A DNA stretch of 64,000 bases from Fibrisoma limi BUZ 3 (lineage in GTDB: Bacteria > Bacteroidota > Bacteroidia > Cytophagales > Spirosomataceae). Within the stretch, counting starts at the first letter, position 1. Each line of letters begins with the position of its first letter. The stretch is from the NCBI RefSeq assembly GCF_000296815.2, contig NZ_CAIT01000009.1:558001-622000 (forward strand), in the 5' to 3' direction. The notes beneath the pieces were generated by a model. It had not been told where the DNA came from, did no database searches, and saw nothing but the letters and a program-made list of their open reading frames with translations. The position numbers and the translations under genes are program-made. Below are positions 1 through 9,100 of this stretch, piece by piece.

Positions 1-2
1 CA

Positions 3-446
3 TCGCAAAACCTGTGGTCGTTTAACCTGTTCAAGAACCGCCATGAAATGGGTGGTAAAACCGGTACGACATCCAACAACTCGGATGGCTGGTTCGTCGG
101 AGTATCGGATAAGCTGGTTGTTGGGGCCTGGGTTGGGGGCGACGACCGAAGTATCCACTTCCGATCCACTGATTTAGGCGAAGGAGCCAAAACGGCCCTA
201 CCCCTGGTCGGTAGTTTTCTTGAAAAGGTGTATGCCGACAGTAAGTTTAAGAACTTACAGGGGCCTTTTCCGAAACCGACGGTGCCTATCACCAAAGAAT
301 ACCTGAACTGCGGCTATGACCCCTCAGAAGAAGAGGAAAAATCAGACTCGACAGACACATCGTCGGAGAGTATAGGTGACTCTCTCTTTATACCCGCCCC
401 GCCCTTGCCTGACCCCAGTGCATCGCCGGATTCGACCAATACATAA
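3..446 (+). CDS. Class A penicillin-binding protein (PBP1A type), C-terminal end only
   Basis: The reading frame is already open at base 3 and ends with TAA at 444-446, so only the last 147 codons are present. It contains KTGTT (bases 57-71), the third active-site motif (K[TS]G) of the penicillin-binding transpeptidase fold, followed by DGWFVG and WVGGDD stretches typical of bifunctional PBP1A-like glycosyltransferase/transpeptidases. These enzymes polymerise and cross-link peptidoglycan on the outer face of the inner membrane. The last 50 or so residues are acidic and rich in Ser and Pro, a low-complexity tail common in Bacteroidota homologues. The glycosyltransferase domain and the catalytic SxxK lie before the window. 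The gene ends at a strong bidirectional hairpin and faces the GH5-like gene tail to tail. Confidence 0.85.
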   Translation, partial: SQNLWSFNLFKNRHEMGGKTGTTSNNSDGWFVGVSDKLVVGAWVGGDDRSIHFRSTDLGEGAKTALPLVGSFLEKVYADSKFKNLQGPFPKPTVPITKEYLNCGYDPSEEEEKSDSTDTSSESIGDSLFIPAPPLPDPSASPDSTNT

Positions 447-450
447 CAAA

Positions 451-483
451 AAAGGCTGCCAATCTCATGGCAGCCTTTTTTGC
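451..483. terminator. Bidirectional terminator between the PBP gene and the GH5-like gene
   Basis: A 10-bp perfect stem (451-460 with 469-478) and an 8-nt loop, followed by a T run on the plus strand and preceded by an A run, so it has a U tract in both directions. It sits between two convergent genes. Confidence 0.85.
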
Positions 484-544
484 TGGCTTCCCAGCGATCA
501 TAGGAATTTCGTTTACCGGTTGTAAAAGCTATTTTGACGTAGTA

Positions 545-1723
545 TCAATTCGCTTTTACACCTGTTGCCGCTTTGATAGCCGCTACTTCCTGAGGATCGA
601 TGGGCGTACCATCTGTTCGGAACACTTCATGAAACCAGACAGCCGGCTCCCGACCATTTACATACGGTTTCTGCCAGCTATCCCACGGCAGGAACGTCTG
701 TGTTTTACCGGCCACGAAGCCCCAGTTAATCATACCAACTTTGTGTTTCTTAGCAATGGGCAGGTGCGTCTGAAACTTGCTGTTGGCTCCCCGGGCCATG
801 TACTCCGTGCAGATAACAGGCCGACCGTATTTCTGGAGCGTCGGAATGATTTTTTCCAGTTCATCGGCCGAAGCGTACTGGTGGAATGTGATCACATCAG
901 AGTTGTTAAACTGCACTCTTTCCATAGGCGTCCACTTTTCAGGATTTCCCCAGTCATGATCGCCCGTAAAGATCCAGACGCCTGATGTCAGCGGTTGGCT
1001 TGGACTGACTGACCGAACCCACTGGAATACCTGAGGCAGCAGATTCGTCACGATCTCGATTTTGCGCTGCTTGGGCAGTTCGGTCTTGATCGTGTGGTTC
1101 TGGCCGTAGCTGTTATCGTTGGCGTTGTCCGGCTCGTTCCACATATCCCACATCAAAATGCGATCATCGTTTTTGAACGCGCTGACGACTCCCTTCACGT
1201 AGGCCTCCAGACGCGGGTACTGGGAAACATCCGACAGCGCATCGGCACCGGGGCTCTGCACCCAGCCCGAGTTATGAATACCCGGCACTGGCTCGTGTTG
1301 CTTTCCTAACTTGGGAAGCGGGTCCCAGCAGGAATCGAACAGCACCAGCATCGGCCGAATTTTATGCTTTTTGCAGATGTCCAGAAATTGGCTAAGCCGT
1401 TTTTTAAATCCTTCGGCGTCCTGTTGCCAGAGCAGATCGTGCAAAAACACGCGCATTGTATTCATGCCGATACTTTCGGCCATGGCTAATTCTTTATCAA
1501 TCATTTGTGGATCGAATGTTTCGGCCTGAAACATTTCCAATTGATTGATCGCGCTGGCGGGTGCGTAGTTGGCCCCTACCAGAAAGGGTTGCTTTTTGTA
1601 CCAGGCGTTAGCCTTATCTGCCGACCATCGCCCGGGGGCATCTGTCGTTCCAGTACTCTGCTGAGCGATAGCCACTGTTGAAAACAACAGCAGTATCACA
1701 AACGAAATACGTTTCATAAACAA
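545..1723 (-). CDS. Secreted glycoside hydrolase, GH5-like (cellulase/xylanase clan A)
   Basis: 392 residues starting with a signal peptide (basic MKR, hydrophobic core, cleavage near AIA-Q at residues 18-21). The fold looks like a clan GH-A TIM barrel: WNEP at residues 195-198 gives the acid/base E197, and CTEYM gives the nucleophile E307 before a final strand with INWGF. It should act on a plant polysaccharide or oligosaccharide outside the cytoplasm; the exact linkage cannot be read from the sequence. It is the last of three minus-strand genes (GH43, aldose 1-epimerase, this one), which suggests pentose or hemicellulose side-chain use. The start could equally be the Met at residue 3. The subfamily assignment is inference. 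Confidence 0.75.
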   Translation of the reverse strand: MFMKRISFVILLLFSTVAIAQQSTGTTDAPGRWSADKANAWYKKQPFLVGANYAPASAINQLEMFQAETFDPQMIDKELAMAESIGMNTMRVFLHDLLWQQDAEGFKKRLSQFLDICKKHKIRPMLVLFDSCWDPLPKLGKQHEPVPGIHNSGWVQSPGADALSDVSQYPRLEAYVKGVVSAFKNDDRILMWDMWNEPDNANDNSYGQNHTIKTELPKQRKIEIVTNLLPQVFQWVRSVSPSQPLTSGVWIFTGDHDWGNPEKWTPMERVQFNNSDVITFHQYASADELEKIIPTLQKYGRPVICTEYMARGANSKFQTHLPIAKKHKVGMINWGFVAGKTQTFLPWDSWQKPYVNGREPAVWFHEVFRTDGTPIDPQEVAAIKAATGVKAN

Positions 1724-1799
1724 TAGGATGAGTTATCTATGTATTATTGATAAAAGCGGAGAAGGTTGCATTTTATCCCTATGCAAACCGACTCTACGT

Positions 1800-2993
1800 T
1801 TAGTTAACCGTTGAAAATTGATACGTTGTGGTCTGTCTGTAGGTCTGCCCCGGCTTCAGGATAGTGCTTGGGTAGGTTGGGTGATTGGGCGAATCAGGAT
1901 AATGCTGGGCCTCCAGTGCGAAAGCCTCGCGGTAGTTGGTGGCTTTGCCGTATTTACCCGTATCATTACCGGTGAAGAAGTTACCGCCGTAAAACTGTAT
2001 GGCGGGCTCGGTTGTCAGCACCTCCATTTTGATCCCCGATTTATCGCCCACAATTTCAACCGCCTTCTCAACACCGGCTCCCTTCCGGTTCAGAACAAAA
2101 TTATGATCGTAGCCACCGCCAAAGGTCAGTTGTTCGTTTTTCTCGTTCACCCGGGCGCCAATAGCGGTTGGCTTCCGGAAGTCGAACGGTGTCCCTTCCA
2201 CAGAAACCGGTTCGCCCTGCGGAATAAGTCCCTTGTCCACCACCGAGTAGCGATCGGCATTGATCATCAATACGTGATTATTGATGGTTCCGCTCGCTGC
2301 ACCATTCAGGTTGAAAAAGCCGTGACTGGTTGGGTTGTAGGGCGTCGGTTTGTCGGTAGTAGCCGAGTAGTCAATCTGTAACCCATTGTCGTCGGTCAGT
2401 GTGTAGGTTACGTTTGTCGTAACGGTACCAGGAAAACCACCCTCGCCATCCTTTGATACGTAAGTTAGTTGGATCGACTTGTCGTCGGCCTGTTTTACGT
2501 CCCAGACCTGGTTGTGAAAGCCCGACGGCCCGCTGTGCAACGTATTGCCGTTGTTGTTGAGTTCGGTCGAGTAGGTTTTGCCGTCGAGCGTGAATTTTCC
2601 TTTCGCAATCCGGTTGCCGAATCGACCAACAATCGGTCCGTAGAATGGCTCATTGGCCTTCTGATAGGCCTGAGCCCTAGCAAACCCCGGTACTACGTCG
2701 GTCGGCACGCCATTTTTATCCGGCAAAATCAACCCTACGATCCGTGCACCGTAGTTCGTAATCGCCACCTGCATATCTTTATTTTTCAGGATGTGCAGGC
2801 TTACTGGTTTACCTTTAATCGTATCGGCAAATGTTGCCGGTTCGGGCAGTTGAGCGGCCGCCATCGCCGTTGTATCGGAAGCCATTGCCGTTTCGGTTGA
2901 ATCCAGCGCAGCAGATTCGGTTTTGTTAGCTTTCTGGCAACCATTCAGAAACAGCATGGCGGCTACCGCCACTGGAACAAGGGTTCTATACAT
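1800..2993 (-). CDS. galM: Aldose 1-epimerase (galactose mutarotase), lipoprotein
   Basis: 397 residues. Interconverts alpha and beta anomers of hexoses. The GalM fold is recognisable throughout: GNRIAKGKF, NNNGNTLHSG, PTSHGFFNL (catalytic His) and, near the C terminus, a LEAQHYPDSPNHP block carrying the catalytic Glu. The first 20 residues form a type II signal peptide with lipobox LNGC, followed by a low-complexity Thr/Ala/Asp linker to about residue 50, so the enzyme is probably anchored in the envelope rather than cytoplasmic like E. coli GalM. It lies between the GH43 and GH5-like genes with gaps of 28 and 76 bp, consistent with one transcript, and would process sugars released by them. 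Confidence 0.9.
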   Translation of the reverse strand: MYRTLVPVAVAAMLFLNGCQKANKTESAALDSTETAMASDTTAMAAAQLPEPATFADTIKGKPVSLHILKNKDMQVAITNYGARIVGLILPDKNGVPTDVVPGFARAQAYQKANEPFYGPIVGRFGNRIAKGKFTLDGKTYSTELNNNGNTLHSGPSGFHNQVWDVKQADDKSIQLTYVSKDGEGGFPGTVTTNVTYTLTDDNGLQIDYSATTDKPTPYNPTSHGFFNLNGAASGTINNHVLMINADRYSVVDKGLIPQGEPVSVEGTPFDFRKPTAIGARVNEKNEQLTFGGGYDHNFVLNRKGAGVEKAVEIVGDKSGIKMEVLTTEPAIQFYGGNFFTGNDTGKYGKATNYREAFALEAQHYPDSPNHPTYPSTILKPGQTYRQTTTYQFSTVN

Positions 2994-3021
2994 GGGTATA
3001 AGGTTAATGATCTGTTAGTAG

Positions 3022-4068
3022 TTACTTATCGCCTGTTTGTGAAGCCGACACGGATACGGTTCGCATCGGCCGACCGAAGTTGGGCGTTCCGTCGGTGTTC
3101 CAGGTAAAGGGTTGTATATGCGGAGCCCGTTTGTTACCGCAACCATCCGTAGCACTCGGATTAGCGTGGTAGATCATCCAATCCTGCCGCCCGTCCGGCG
3201 ACCGGAAAAAGCCCCCGTGACCAGGCGCATAGATCCCCTCCTCGAGCGATTGGGTAAAGACCGGCTGTGCGTGTTTACGCCAGTTTCCGGCCTTCAGCAG
3301 GCTACCACCCGTATGCGTCAGCAGCCCGTAGCAGTAGTCCAACCAGCAGGCATTGGCGGAGTAAATGATGAAACGGTGCTTGCCGTTCTGCAAAAACTCC
3401 GGCCCTTCGTTGACGTAGATCTTCGGTACTTCACCGTTTTTCTGCCACTCCTGCGGCACGTCGCCATGTTTTTCCCAAGCCAGTTCAGGCTGCGAAATCA
3501 GAACCCGGTCGCCTTTCATTGTCCAGGGGTTTTTGAGTCGGGCAATGTAAATATTCTGCTGGCCGTTGGTGGCTCCCTCCCAGCCCGACCAGATGGCGTA
3601 TAATTTACCTTTGTGCTCAAACGTAGAGAGGTCAATGGCCCAGTGGTCGCCGGGGTCAGCCAGTTTTCCTTTCAACGTCCATTCGCCCTCCATAGGGTCG
3701 GCCGACGCGTTTTCCAGTACCCAGATACGGTGTCCAATGTTGTTGAGGCTGTCGGCCGCGAAGTACACGTACCACTTTCCGCGCAGGTGATGAATCTCGG
3801 GCGCCCACAAATCCCGGGAATACGCCTTACCCTTTGGTGGCGTGTAGATTACTTTCTGCTGAGCCGTAGCCAGATCAGCCATGTTACGTGTTTTCCAGAG
3901 CCTGAGATTACTGCCGGTCGTATTCATGTAATAATACCAGCCATCTTTCTGAAACACCCACGGATCTGGGCCCGACGACTTCACGGGGTTGGTAATGGTT
4001 CGTTGTGCCAACACCAGTTGGCCAAAGCTGATCAGCACAAACAGCGTGAGCAGGCAGGTTCTCTTCAT
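3022..4068 (-). CDS. Secreted glycoside hydrolase family 43 (arabinosidase/xylosidase type)
   Basis: 348 residues from the ATG at 4068, chosen because it begins MKRTCLLTLFVLIS, a clean signal peptide ending at VLA-Q; an upstream in-frame ATG at 4107 would put 13 odd residues before it. The five-bladed propeller signatures of GH43 are present: GPDPWVF near the mature N terminus (general base Asp), WAIDLSTFEHKGKLYAIWSG (pKa-modulating Asp) and VNEGPEFL (general acid Glu). GH43 enzymes remove arabinose or xylose from hemicellulose or arabinan. It is first in the three-gene minus-strand cluster and probably carries the promoter, though no clear -7 box was found upstream. Substrate is not decidable from sequence alone. 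Confidence 0.85.
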   Translation of the reverse strand: MKRTCLLTLFVLISFGQLVLAQRTITNPVKSSGPDPWVFQKDGWYYYMNTTGSNLRLWKTRNMADLATAQQKVIYTPPKGKAYSRDLWAPEIHHLRGKWYVYFAADSLNNIGHRIWVLENASADPMEGEWTLKGKLADPGDHWAIDLSTFEHKGKLYAIWSGWEGATNGQQNIYIARLKNPWTMKGDRVLISQPELAWEKHGDVPQEWQKNGEVPKIYVNEGPEFLQNGKHRFIIYSANACWLDYCYGLLTHTGGSLLKAGNWRKHAQPVFTQSLEEGIYAPGHGGFFRSPDGRQDWMIYHANPSATDGCGNKRAPHIQPFTWNTDGTPNFGRPMRTVSVSASQTGDK

Positions 4069-4200
4069 GTGCAAATAGACGTCCGAACTAAGGCAAAGCA
4101 AATGCATTACAAACCGCGGAAAATCGCGCTCAGCATACAGATCGGTTTACCTGTTAGGGAGAAAAGAACAATTCGGCTGATTTTACCCCTTCCGTGACGA

Positions 4201-7200
4201 TTAGAAACTGCCGCGGCCGTTTCCACTCAGCACTGGTGCCGTTCCCGCTCCCGGCGCCGTGAGCGACTCAGTTGCAGTCGTGTTGGGTACCAGACCGGGT
4301 GTGGTGCGGTTGCTGCTGCCGAACAACCGGTTAAACGAGCGGGTGTAAAGGAAGCTCAGCCCTCCGCCCGTCGTGATTGAGTTCGAGAGGTTATACTGGT
4401 TCAGGATGTTCTGCTGATTCCGGTTGTATACTTTTGCCCGGAAACGGCCATCGGGTGTGATCCAGTACTCCAGCGTCCACTCACCCAGCAAACTGGCCGC
4501 GTTGTACTGGCTCTGGCCGTACGTAAATCCGCCGTCGCGGCTGATGCGCAGCCGATCGTTCAGCAGCCGGTACGAGAACCGGAGTTGCAGGTTGTTGAGC
4601 AGGTTTTCGTTCTGCGTTCCACTTGTAAAGCCCCCGAACGATACCCCCACATCCAGGTTTTCGTCCAGCGTCGACGCCAGTCGGCTGATCTGGTTAGAGA
4701 GCAGTTCACTTACGCTGTTGGCTACGCCGGTGTTCACCTGGTTCTGTTCAAACAGGCTGGTCCCTTCCGGCAGTAACTGGTTGAAGAGTAGTATACTGCT
4801 CACCTGCCGGGTCATTTCCTGTTCGTTGCTCTGTATCCGCGACTCGAATGCCGTTACAGCCTGTCGGAAATCCGACGATGCCGGGTATTCTTTTACGTCC
4901 AGATCATAGCTGATAGCCGGTAAGCCCAGTTCGCCGTTGAGCTTAATCAGCAAATCAACCGGATACCGACGGCTTTGATCAGCACTCGCGCTTTGGACTG
5001 GCAGCAACGGCTTCAGCGAGGTGTACTGCGTATAAGCCGCCGTTACGTCGAGCAGAGCACCGTATGGGTCGCCAGTCCACGTAATGCGGCTGTTGGGCTG
5101 AATCTGGAAGCGTTTATTGATGATATTCTGAAACGTGAACGTGTAATCTCCTTCAGTGATCTCGTAATTACCGGTCATCGTGAAGTCACCCTTCGTATCA
5201 ATCCGCATCCCAAGCCGACCGCGACCGTAGGCTTTGATGATGTCGCCCGTCTGCCGATCCAACTGGATTTCGCAATAGGCATCGGGCGTAATATCAAAAT
5301 TGAAATCCATCTGAATCCGCGACAGATCAACTGCCGGCTGATTAGTGGCTGCGGCCGTACTGGTCGTGTTTGTGACAGATGAGGGCTGCGACGTACCCTG
5401 GCTCCGATTCACGAACCGAATCGTGTTCTCATCAGCCACTGACGTAGCACCATCGAGCGGAATATAGATGCGGGTACCTTTGTTACTGGCCAGATCGGCC
5501 TTGATCGTCAGGTTGTCGAGCGGCCCGTATAATTCGGCCTTCCCGGTCACCACCGCCTGACCGTAGAACAGATCATTGTCTTTTACGCCCGTATTGAGAA
5601 TCTTGAAATTCTTAAAATCAGCATCGAAGCCGAGCGTAAAGTAGCGGAAACCATCGTGATAAACGCCCCCCCGCAACTGCGCTGTGTTGCCCTCCGGATC
5701 GTGGAGTGTCAGGCGACGGGCAATGATTTCATTTTCGCCGAAATATACTTTATCCTCGAACGACAGGTCCGCCTTGAGGTAGTCGAACCGGGCTCGGCCA
5801 CGCTGTACGTCTACTTCTCCGCTTAGGATAGGGTAGCTGGGCGTACCAGTAATAGCAATTGTTCCTTTGGCAGTGCCGCCGATGTTCGAGAACAAATCCT
5901 GGGTGAATGGTTCCAGCAGGTTCAGTTCTACGTCGTTCAGCGTAGCTTTGAGATCAAATGAGTTATCTTTTTTCTGGGGTGTATAGGTTCCCCGCAGCGT
6001 CATTACATCCGCGCCACTCCGGTTAATACCGGCATCCACGTTTAACCGCTGCCGGGCCTGGTCCCATTCGCCTTTGCCCTGTACATCGCCGATCAGCACT
6101 TTGTTATAGGCCAGATCACGCACCGACAATTCGCTTTCCAGAATAGGCGTCTGGTACACATCGCGCACCGACAGAACTCCGTTCAGGACACCGGACATCG
6201 ACGTATTGAGCAGCGGATTGAGGGATTCGAGCAGGAAATTGCGGGTTTCTAGTTCAAGCCGTTCCAACGAATCGGGGGCCAGTTTCCCCGACGCCAGAAT
6301 GTATTGGTTCTGGTTCGAGACCATTACGTTCCGGATCGTGTACGTATCGCCAACATTACGAATCAGGCTTTGTGGATTGAGGGTCCAGTCAGCATCCAGT
6401 ACGCGCACCTTCGACTGGCGGAACGTCAGATCGATAGCATCCCCCTTAAAGCGCAGTTCGCCATTCAGATCGGCCCGGTTCGGCAGCCGCTGCCCTTCCG
6501 TATTGGTTGCAACCTGCTCCAGACTGCTCGTGAAATCAATGTGATCGACATCCCACGATGCCTCGACCTGCAGGTTTTTGGTTGGAATTTGCCGGGAAAA
6601 TTCCTGGCGTTGCGACGACAGCACCGCCGAGGCAAGCACTTCCTGACCGAACGTAAATTTCGACGTAGTCAGATCCAGTTCGCTGGGGCCAAAAGAGATC
6701 GTGCCGATCTGAAGCGAATCGGTTTTGACGTCTGCTGTGAAGAACGAAGTATTATCAATCGTAAACTGTCCTTCGAGCCGCGTATTTGGTGCTACAAATA
6801 CAGAGGGGCTCAGGAACGTCACCAGCGGAGCTATGTTCCGCGCCACCAGCACGTAATCAATACCGTAACGCGGCAGGGGCCGGGCTACCAACGGACGATT
6901 TGGCACGGGATTGATGATGCTGATGAACGGGCTGTTCACAGGAGGTACGTAGCCAAACTCCCGCTGCTTGCGTTGATAATACGTTGTCAGTCCGGCCGCA
7001 TCGCCCGCAAAATACAACTGATATTCTTTTGCCAGCCGGGTCAGGTCATCCACGGCCTGCTGCGGCTGAAAATTACCCTGAAATCGGGCGGTCAGGAAGT
7101 CGGAGATCAGGTCGTAGTAGCGCGTAGACTGTTGCGGCTGGGTTTGAATCACCGACGACACTACCGAAACCGTATCGATGTTCAGGTTACGGCCGTTAAG

Positions 7201-8943
7201 CGTAAGCGTTGCATTCCGGAAGTTGGCTGTACCAACCAGGTTATCGACCGTATTACCCTCCAGCTCAACGTCAAGCGCCGTCTGAACCGCCAGCGAATCG
7301 CTTAGGTAACCAAGCGCCCGGAAGTCGGCCTTTCTAACATTTCCCCGAACGTCGAAGCGGTTCTGAGGACCGCGCAGGTCAAACTCCCCATCGAGCATGA
7401 ACGCCAGGTTGGGGTCGTTTAAACTAAGCTGTCCGTGAAAAAACGCCTTCTGTAGATTACCACGTACGACTACGTTGCGATAATCGTAACCCTGCAAGCC
7501 GAAACGCGATAGCCGACTGTCTACATCGATGCTGGCCCGATCAAGTGACAGCCCTGTTCCGACGATGCGTCCCTGCCCATCGATCTGCTGAATCAGTTCG
7601 GGTCGGTCGATCAGTTGGCCAACCGCCAGGCGGGTAGCTGTCAGATTTGCCGTGTAAGCTGTCAATGCCGGATTAGCCGCCAGTTTAAGTTTCAGATCGC
7701 CCGATACGGCACCGATAGCCGTACGAAAATTACCTTTCGTGACAAAATCATCAAAGGCCCCGGCGAAGGTGGCGTTGAATGTTACGGTCCCCAGTTTCCC
7801 AATGGTCTTGTTAAAGCTGGAATCAGGGTAATATTGCCGAATGTCGGCCATGTTGACGAGCGACGGCGTAAAGTTGAAATCGACCGTTATTCGATCCACA
7901 TCCGGCAACCCCTTAAACGCAATATCACCGGTCAGTTTGCTGCGACCACTCGGGCCAAAGCGAAGATCGGTGCGGCTGAGCCGGAAATCCTTGACCGTAC
8001 CCAGAAAATTACCGGTCAACAGCCACGTTTCCTTCAGCCCGCGCAGATAACTCGAAAAATACCCCAGGTCCTTCGACTGCACCCGGCTGTTGCGCAAACG
8101 CCCCTGCATAACTACGCGGCTGTTAAAATCACTGAAAGCCGATGGTTTGTCGTACAGAAACGTAATGCCTTCGCGGACAATGGAATTGTTGATGTGCGCG
8201 TGCAGATCAGCCATTTCCATCTTGGTAGCGCAGTATAGAAAGCGCGTATCAAGTCGACGGATTTTAATGTCCGTATCGCGGTCATACCCACGAAGCCGCT
8301 TCATATCCAGCGCAATGGTATCGCCCAGGATCAACAGATCGCGCACGTCGGCGTTGAGGTTCAGCAACCGGAAGTGATTGTAGTCGAAGCTATTGCGATC
8401 ACGCATGTACGGCTCCCGCGGATCATCAAGCGAGAAAGCGCCCTCCGCCAGCGTCACGTGACCGACCGTAAAGGGAATGTTCTGGTTAGGAATACTGGGC
8501 TTGGTCGAATCGGCCAGCAGCTCGTTGATACGGGCAATAAACTCGTCGATATTCAGATCGCCCGTTTTCGGATTTTTTATCAGCCGGACGTCAGGTCGAT
8601 ACAGCACCACTTCGTCGAGGTGAATATTATGCGCCGATGAATCGATCAGGTTACGCAGGTTGTAATCGACCTCCAGCCGCCCAACCTGGATCATATCCCG
8701 CTGCTGCCGATCCTGAATCCGGACTCCTTCGAGCGTCAGTGAATCAAACCATTTGATAGATACCCCCTCAATATCGACCGGGAACTGTAGCGTTTTTGAA
8801 ACGCGATCGGCAACCTCCTGCACCAGCCGCGTCTGAACGGCCGGTAGCTGCAGGAGCAACATGACTCCCACCAACAACCCCACGACCACGATGGTCAGGT
8901 AGAGTAGCGTTTTCAGGAATATGTTGACAAATGAGCGCATCAA
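4201..8943 (-). CDS. TamB-like translocation and assembly module / AsmA-like intermembrane protein
   Basis: 1580 residues, the largest gene here. One N-terminal transmembrane helix (residues about 10-32) is followed by over 1,400 residues of repetitive beta-rich sequence without obvious globular domains, and a C-terminal TamB domain: an ITEGDYTFTFQN stretch, RITWTGDPYGA, then a beta-rich end with RLRISRDGGFTYG and an expected outer-membrane-facing tail. TamB-type proteins span the periplasm and are linked to outer membrane protein assembly and phospholipid transport. The start at 8943 (MMRS) puts the helix right at the N terminus. It is divergent from tsaD with a 157-bp shared upstream region. 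No tamA-like gene is visible in this window. Confidence 0.85.
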   Translation of the reverse strand: MMRSFVNIFLKTLLYLTIVVVGLLVGVMLLLQLPAVQTRLVQEVADRVSKTLQFPVDIEGVSIKWFDSLTLEGVRIQDRQQRDMIQVGRLEVDYNLRNLIDSSAHNIHLDEVVLYRPDVRLIKNPKTGDLNIDEFIARINELLADSTKPSIPNQNIPFTVGHVTLAEGAFSLDDPREPYMRDRNSFDYNHFRLLNLNADVRDLLILGDTIALDMKRLRGYDRDTDIKIRRLDTRFLYCATKMEMADLHAHINNSIVREGITFLYDKPSAFSDFNSRVVMQGRLRNSRVQSKDLGYFSSYLRGLKETWLLTGNFLGTVKDFRLSRTDLRFGPSGRSKLTGDIAFKGLPDVDRITVDFNFTPSLVNMADIRQYYPDSSFNKTIGKLGTVTFNATFAGAFDDFVTKGNFRTAIGAVSGDLKLKLAANPALTAYTANLTATRLAVGQLIDRPELIQQIDGQGRIVGTGLSLDRASIDVDSRLSRFGLQGYDYRNVVVRGNLQKAFFHGQLSLNDPNLAFMLDGEFDLRGPQNRFDVRGNVRKADFRALGYLSDSLAVQTALDVELEGNTVDNLVGTANFRNATLTLNGRNLNIDTVSVVSSVIQTQPQQSTRYYDLISDFLTARFQGNFQPQQAVDDLTRLAKEYQLYFAGDAAGLTTYYQRKQREFGYVPPVNSPFISIINPVPNRPLVARPLPRYGIDYVLVARNIAPLVTFLSPSVFVAPNTRLEGQFTIDNTSFFTADVKTDSLQIGTISFGPSELDLTTSKFTFGQEVLASAVLSSQRQEFSRQIPTKNLQVEASWDVDHIDFTSSLEQVATNTEGQRLPNRADLNGELRFKGDAIDLTFRQSKVRVLDADWTLNPQSLIRNVGDTYTIRNVMVSNQNQYILASGKLAPDSLERLELETRNFLLESLNPLLNTSMSGVLNGVLSVRDVYQTPILESELSVRDLAYNKVLIGDVQGKGEWDQARQRLNVDAGINRSGADVMTLRGTYTPQKKDNSFDLKATLNDVELNLLEPFTQDLFSNIGGTAKGTIAITGTPSYPILSGEVDVQRGRARFDYLKADLSFEDKVYFGENEIIARRLTLHDPEGNTAQLRGGVYHDGFRYFTLGFDADFKNFKILNTGVKDNDLFYGQAVVTGKAELYGPLDNLTIKADLASNKGTRIYIPLDGATSVADENTIRFVNRSQGTSQPSSVTNTTSTAAATNQPAVDLSRIQMDFNFDITPDAYCEIQLDRQTGDIIKAYGRGRLGMRIDTKGDFTMTGNYEITEGDYTFTFQNIINKRFQIQPNSRITWTGDPYGALLDVTAAYTQYTSLKPLLPVQSASADQSRRYPVDLLIKLNGELGLPAISYDLDVKEYPASSDFRQAVTAFESRIQSNEQEMTRQVSSILLFNQLLPEGTSLFEQNQVNTGVANSVSELLSNQISRLASTLDENLDVGVSFGGFTSGTQNENLLNNLQLRFSYRLLNDRLRISRDGGFTYGQSQYNAASLLGEWTLEYWITPDGRFRAKVYNRNQQNILNQYNLSNSITTGGGLSFLYTRSFNRLFGSSNRTTPGLVPNTTATESLTAPGAGTAPVLSGNGRGSF

Positions 8944-9100
8944 TTATTGGCTAACAGATGGGTAGTATGGGGTTTGTAAGGGTTAGACAACGGAGCCGGG
9001 CACTTGGTTTACTCAGGTGGGAACCAATGTCGGCTCTACGCCATTTTGTAAGCATTCCCCACCTGTAACGTAATTTTACCAAATTAATGCCTAATTGCGC
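8944..9100. other. Divergent intergenic region between tamB-like gene and tsaD
   Basis: 157 bp that must hold both promoters. TAATTTTA at 9071-9078 resembles the Bacteroidota -7 element for tsaD but lacks the final G. No convincing box for the minus-strand gene was found. Confidence 0.4.

Noticed and set aside
6304-7305. Long plus-strand frame (333 codons) opposite the TamB-like gene, and similar ones at 7615-8238
   Set aside because: Shadow of the strongly biased tamB coding sequence; no family features, basic and low-complexity translation.
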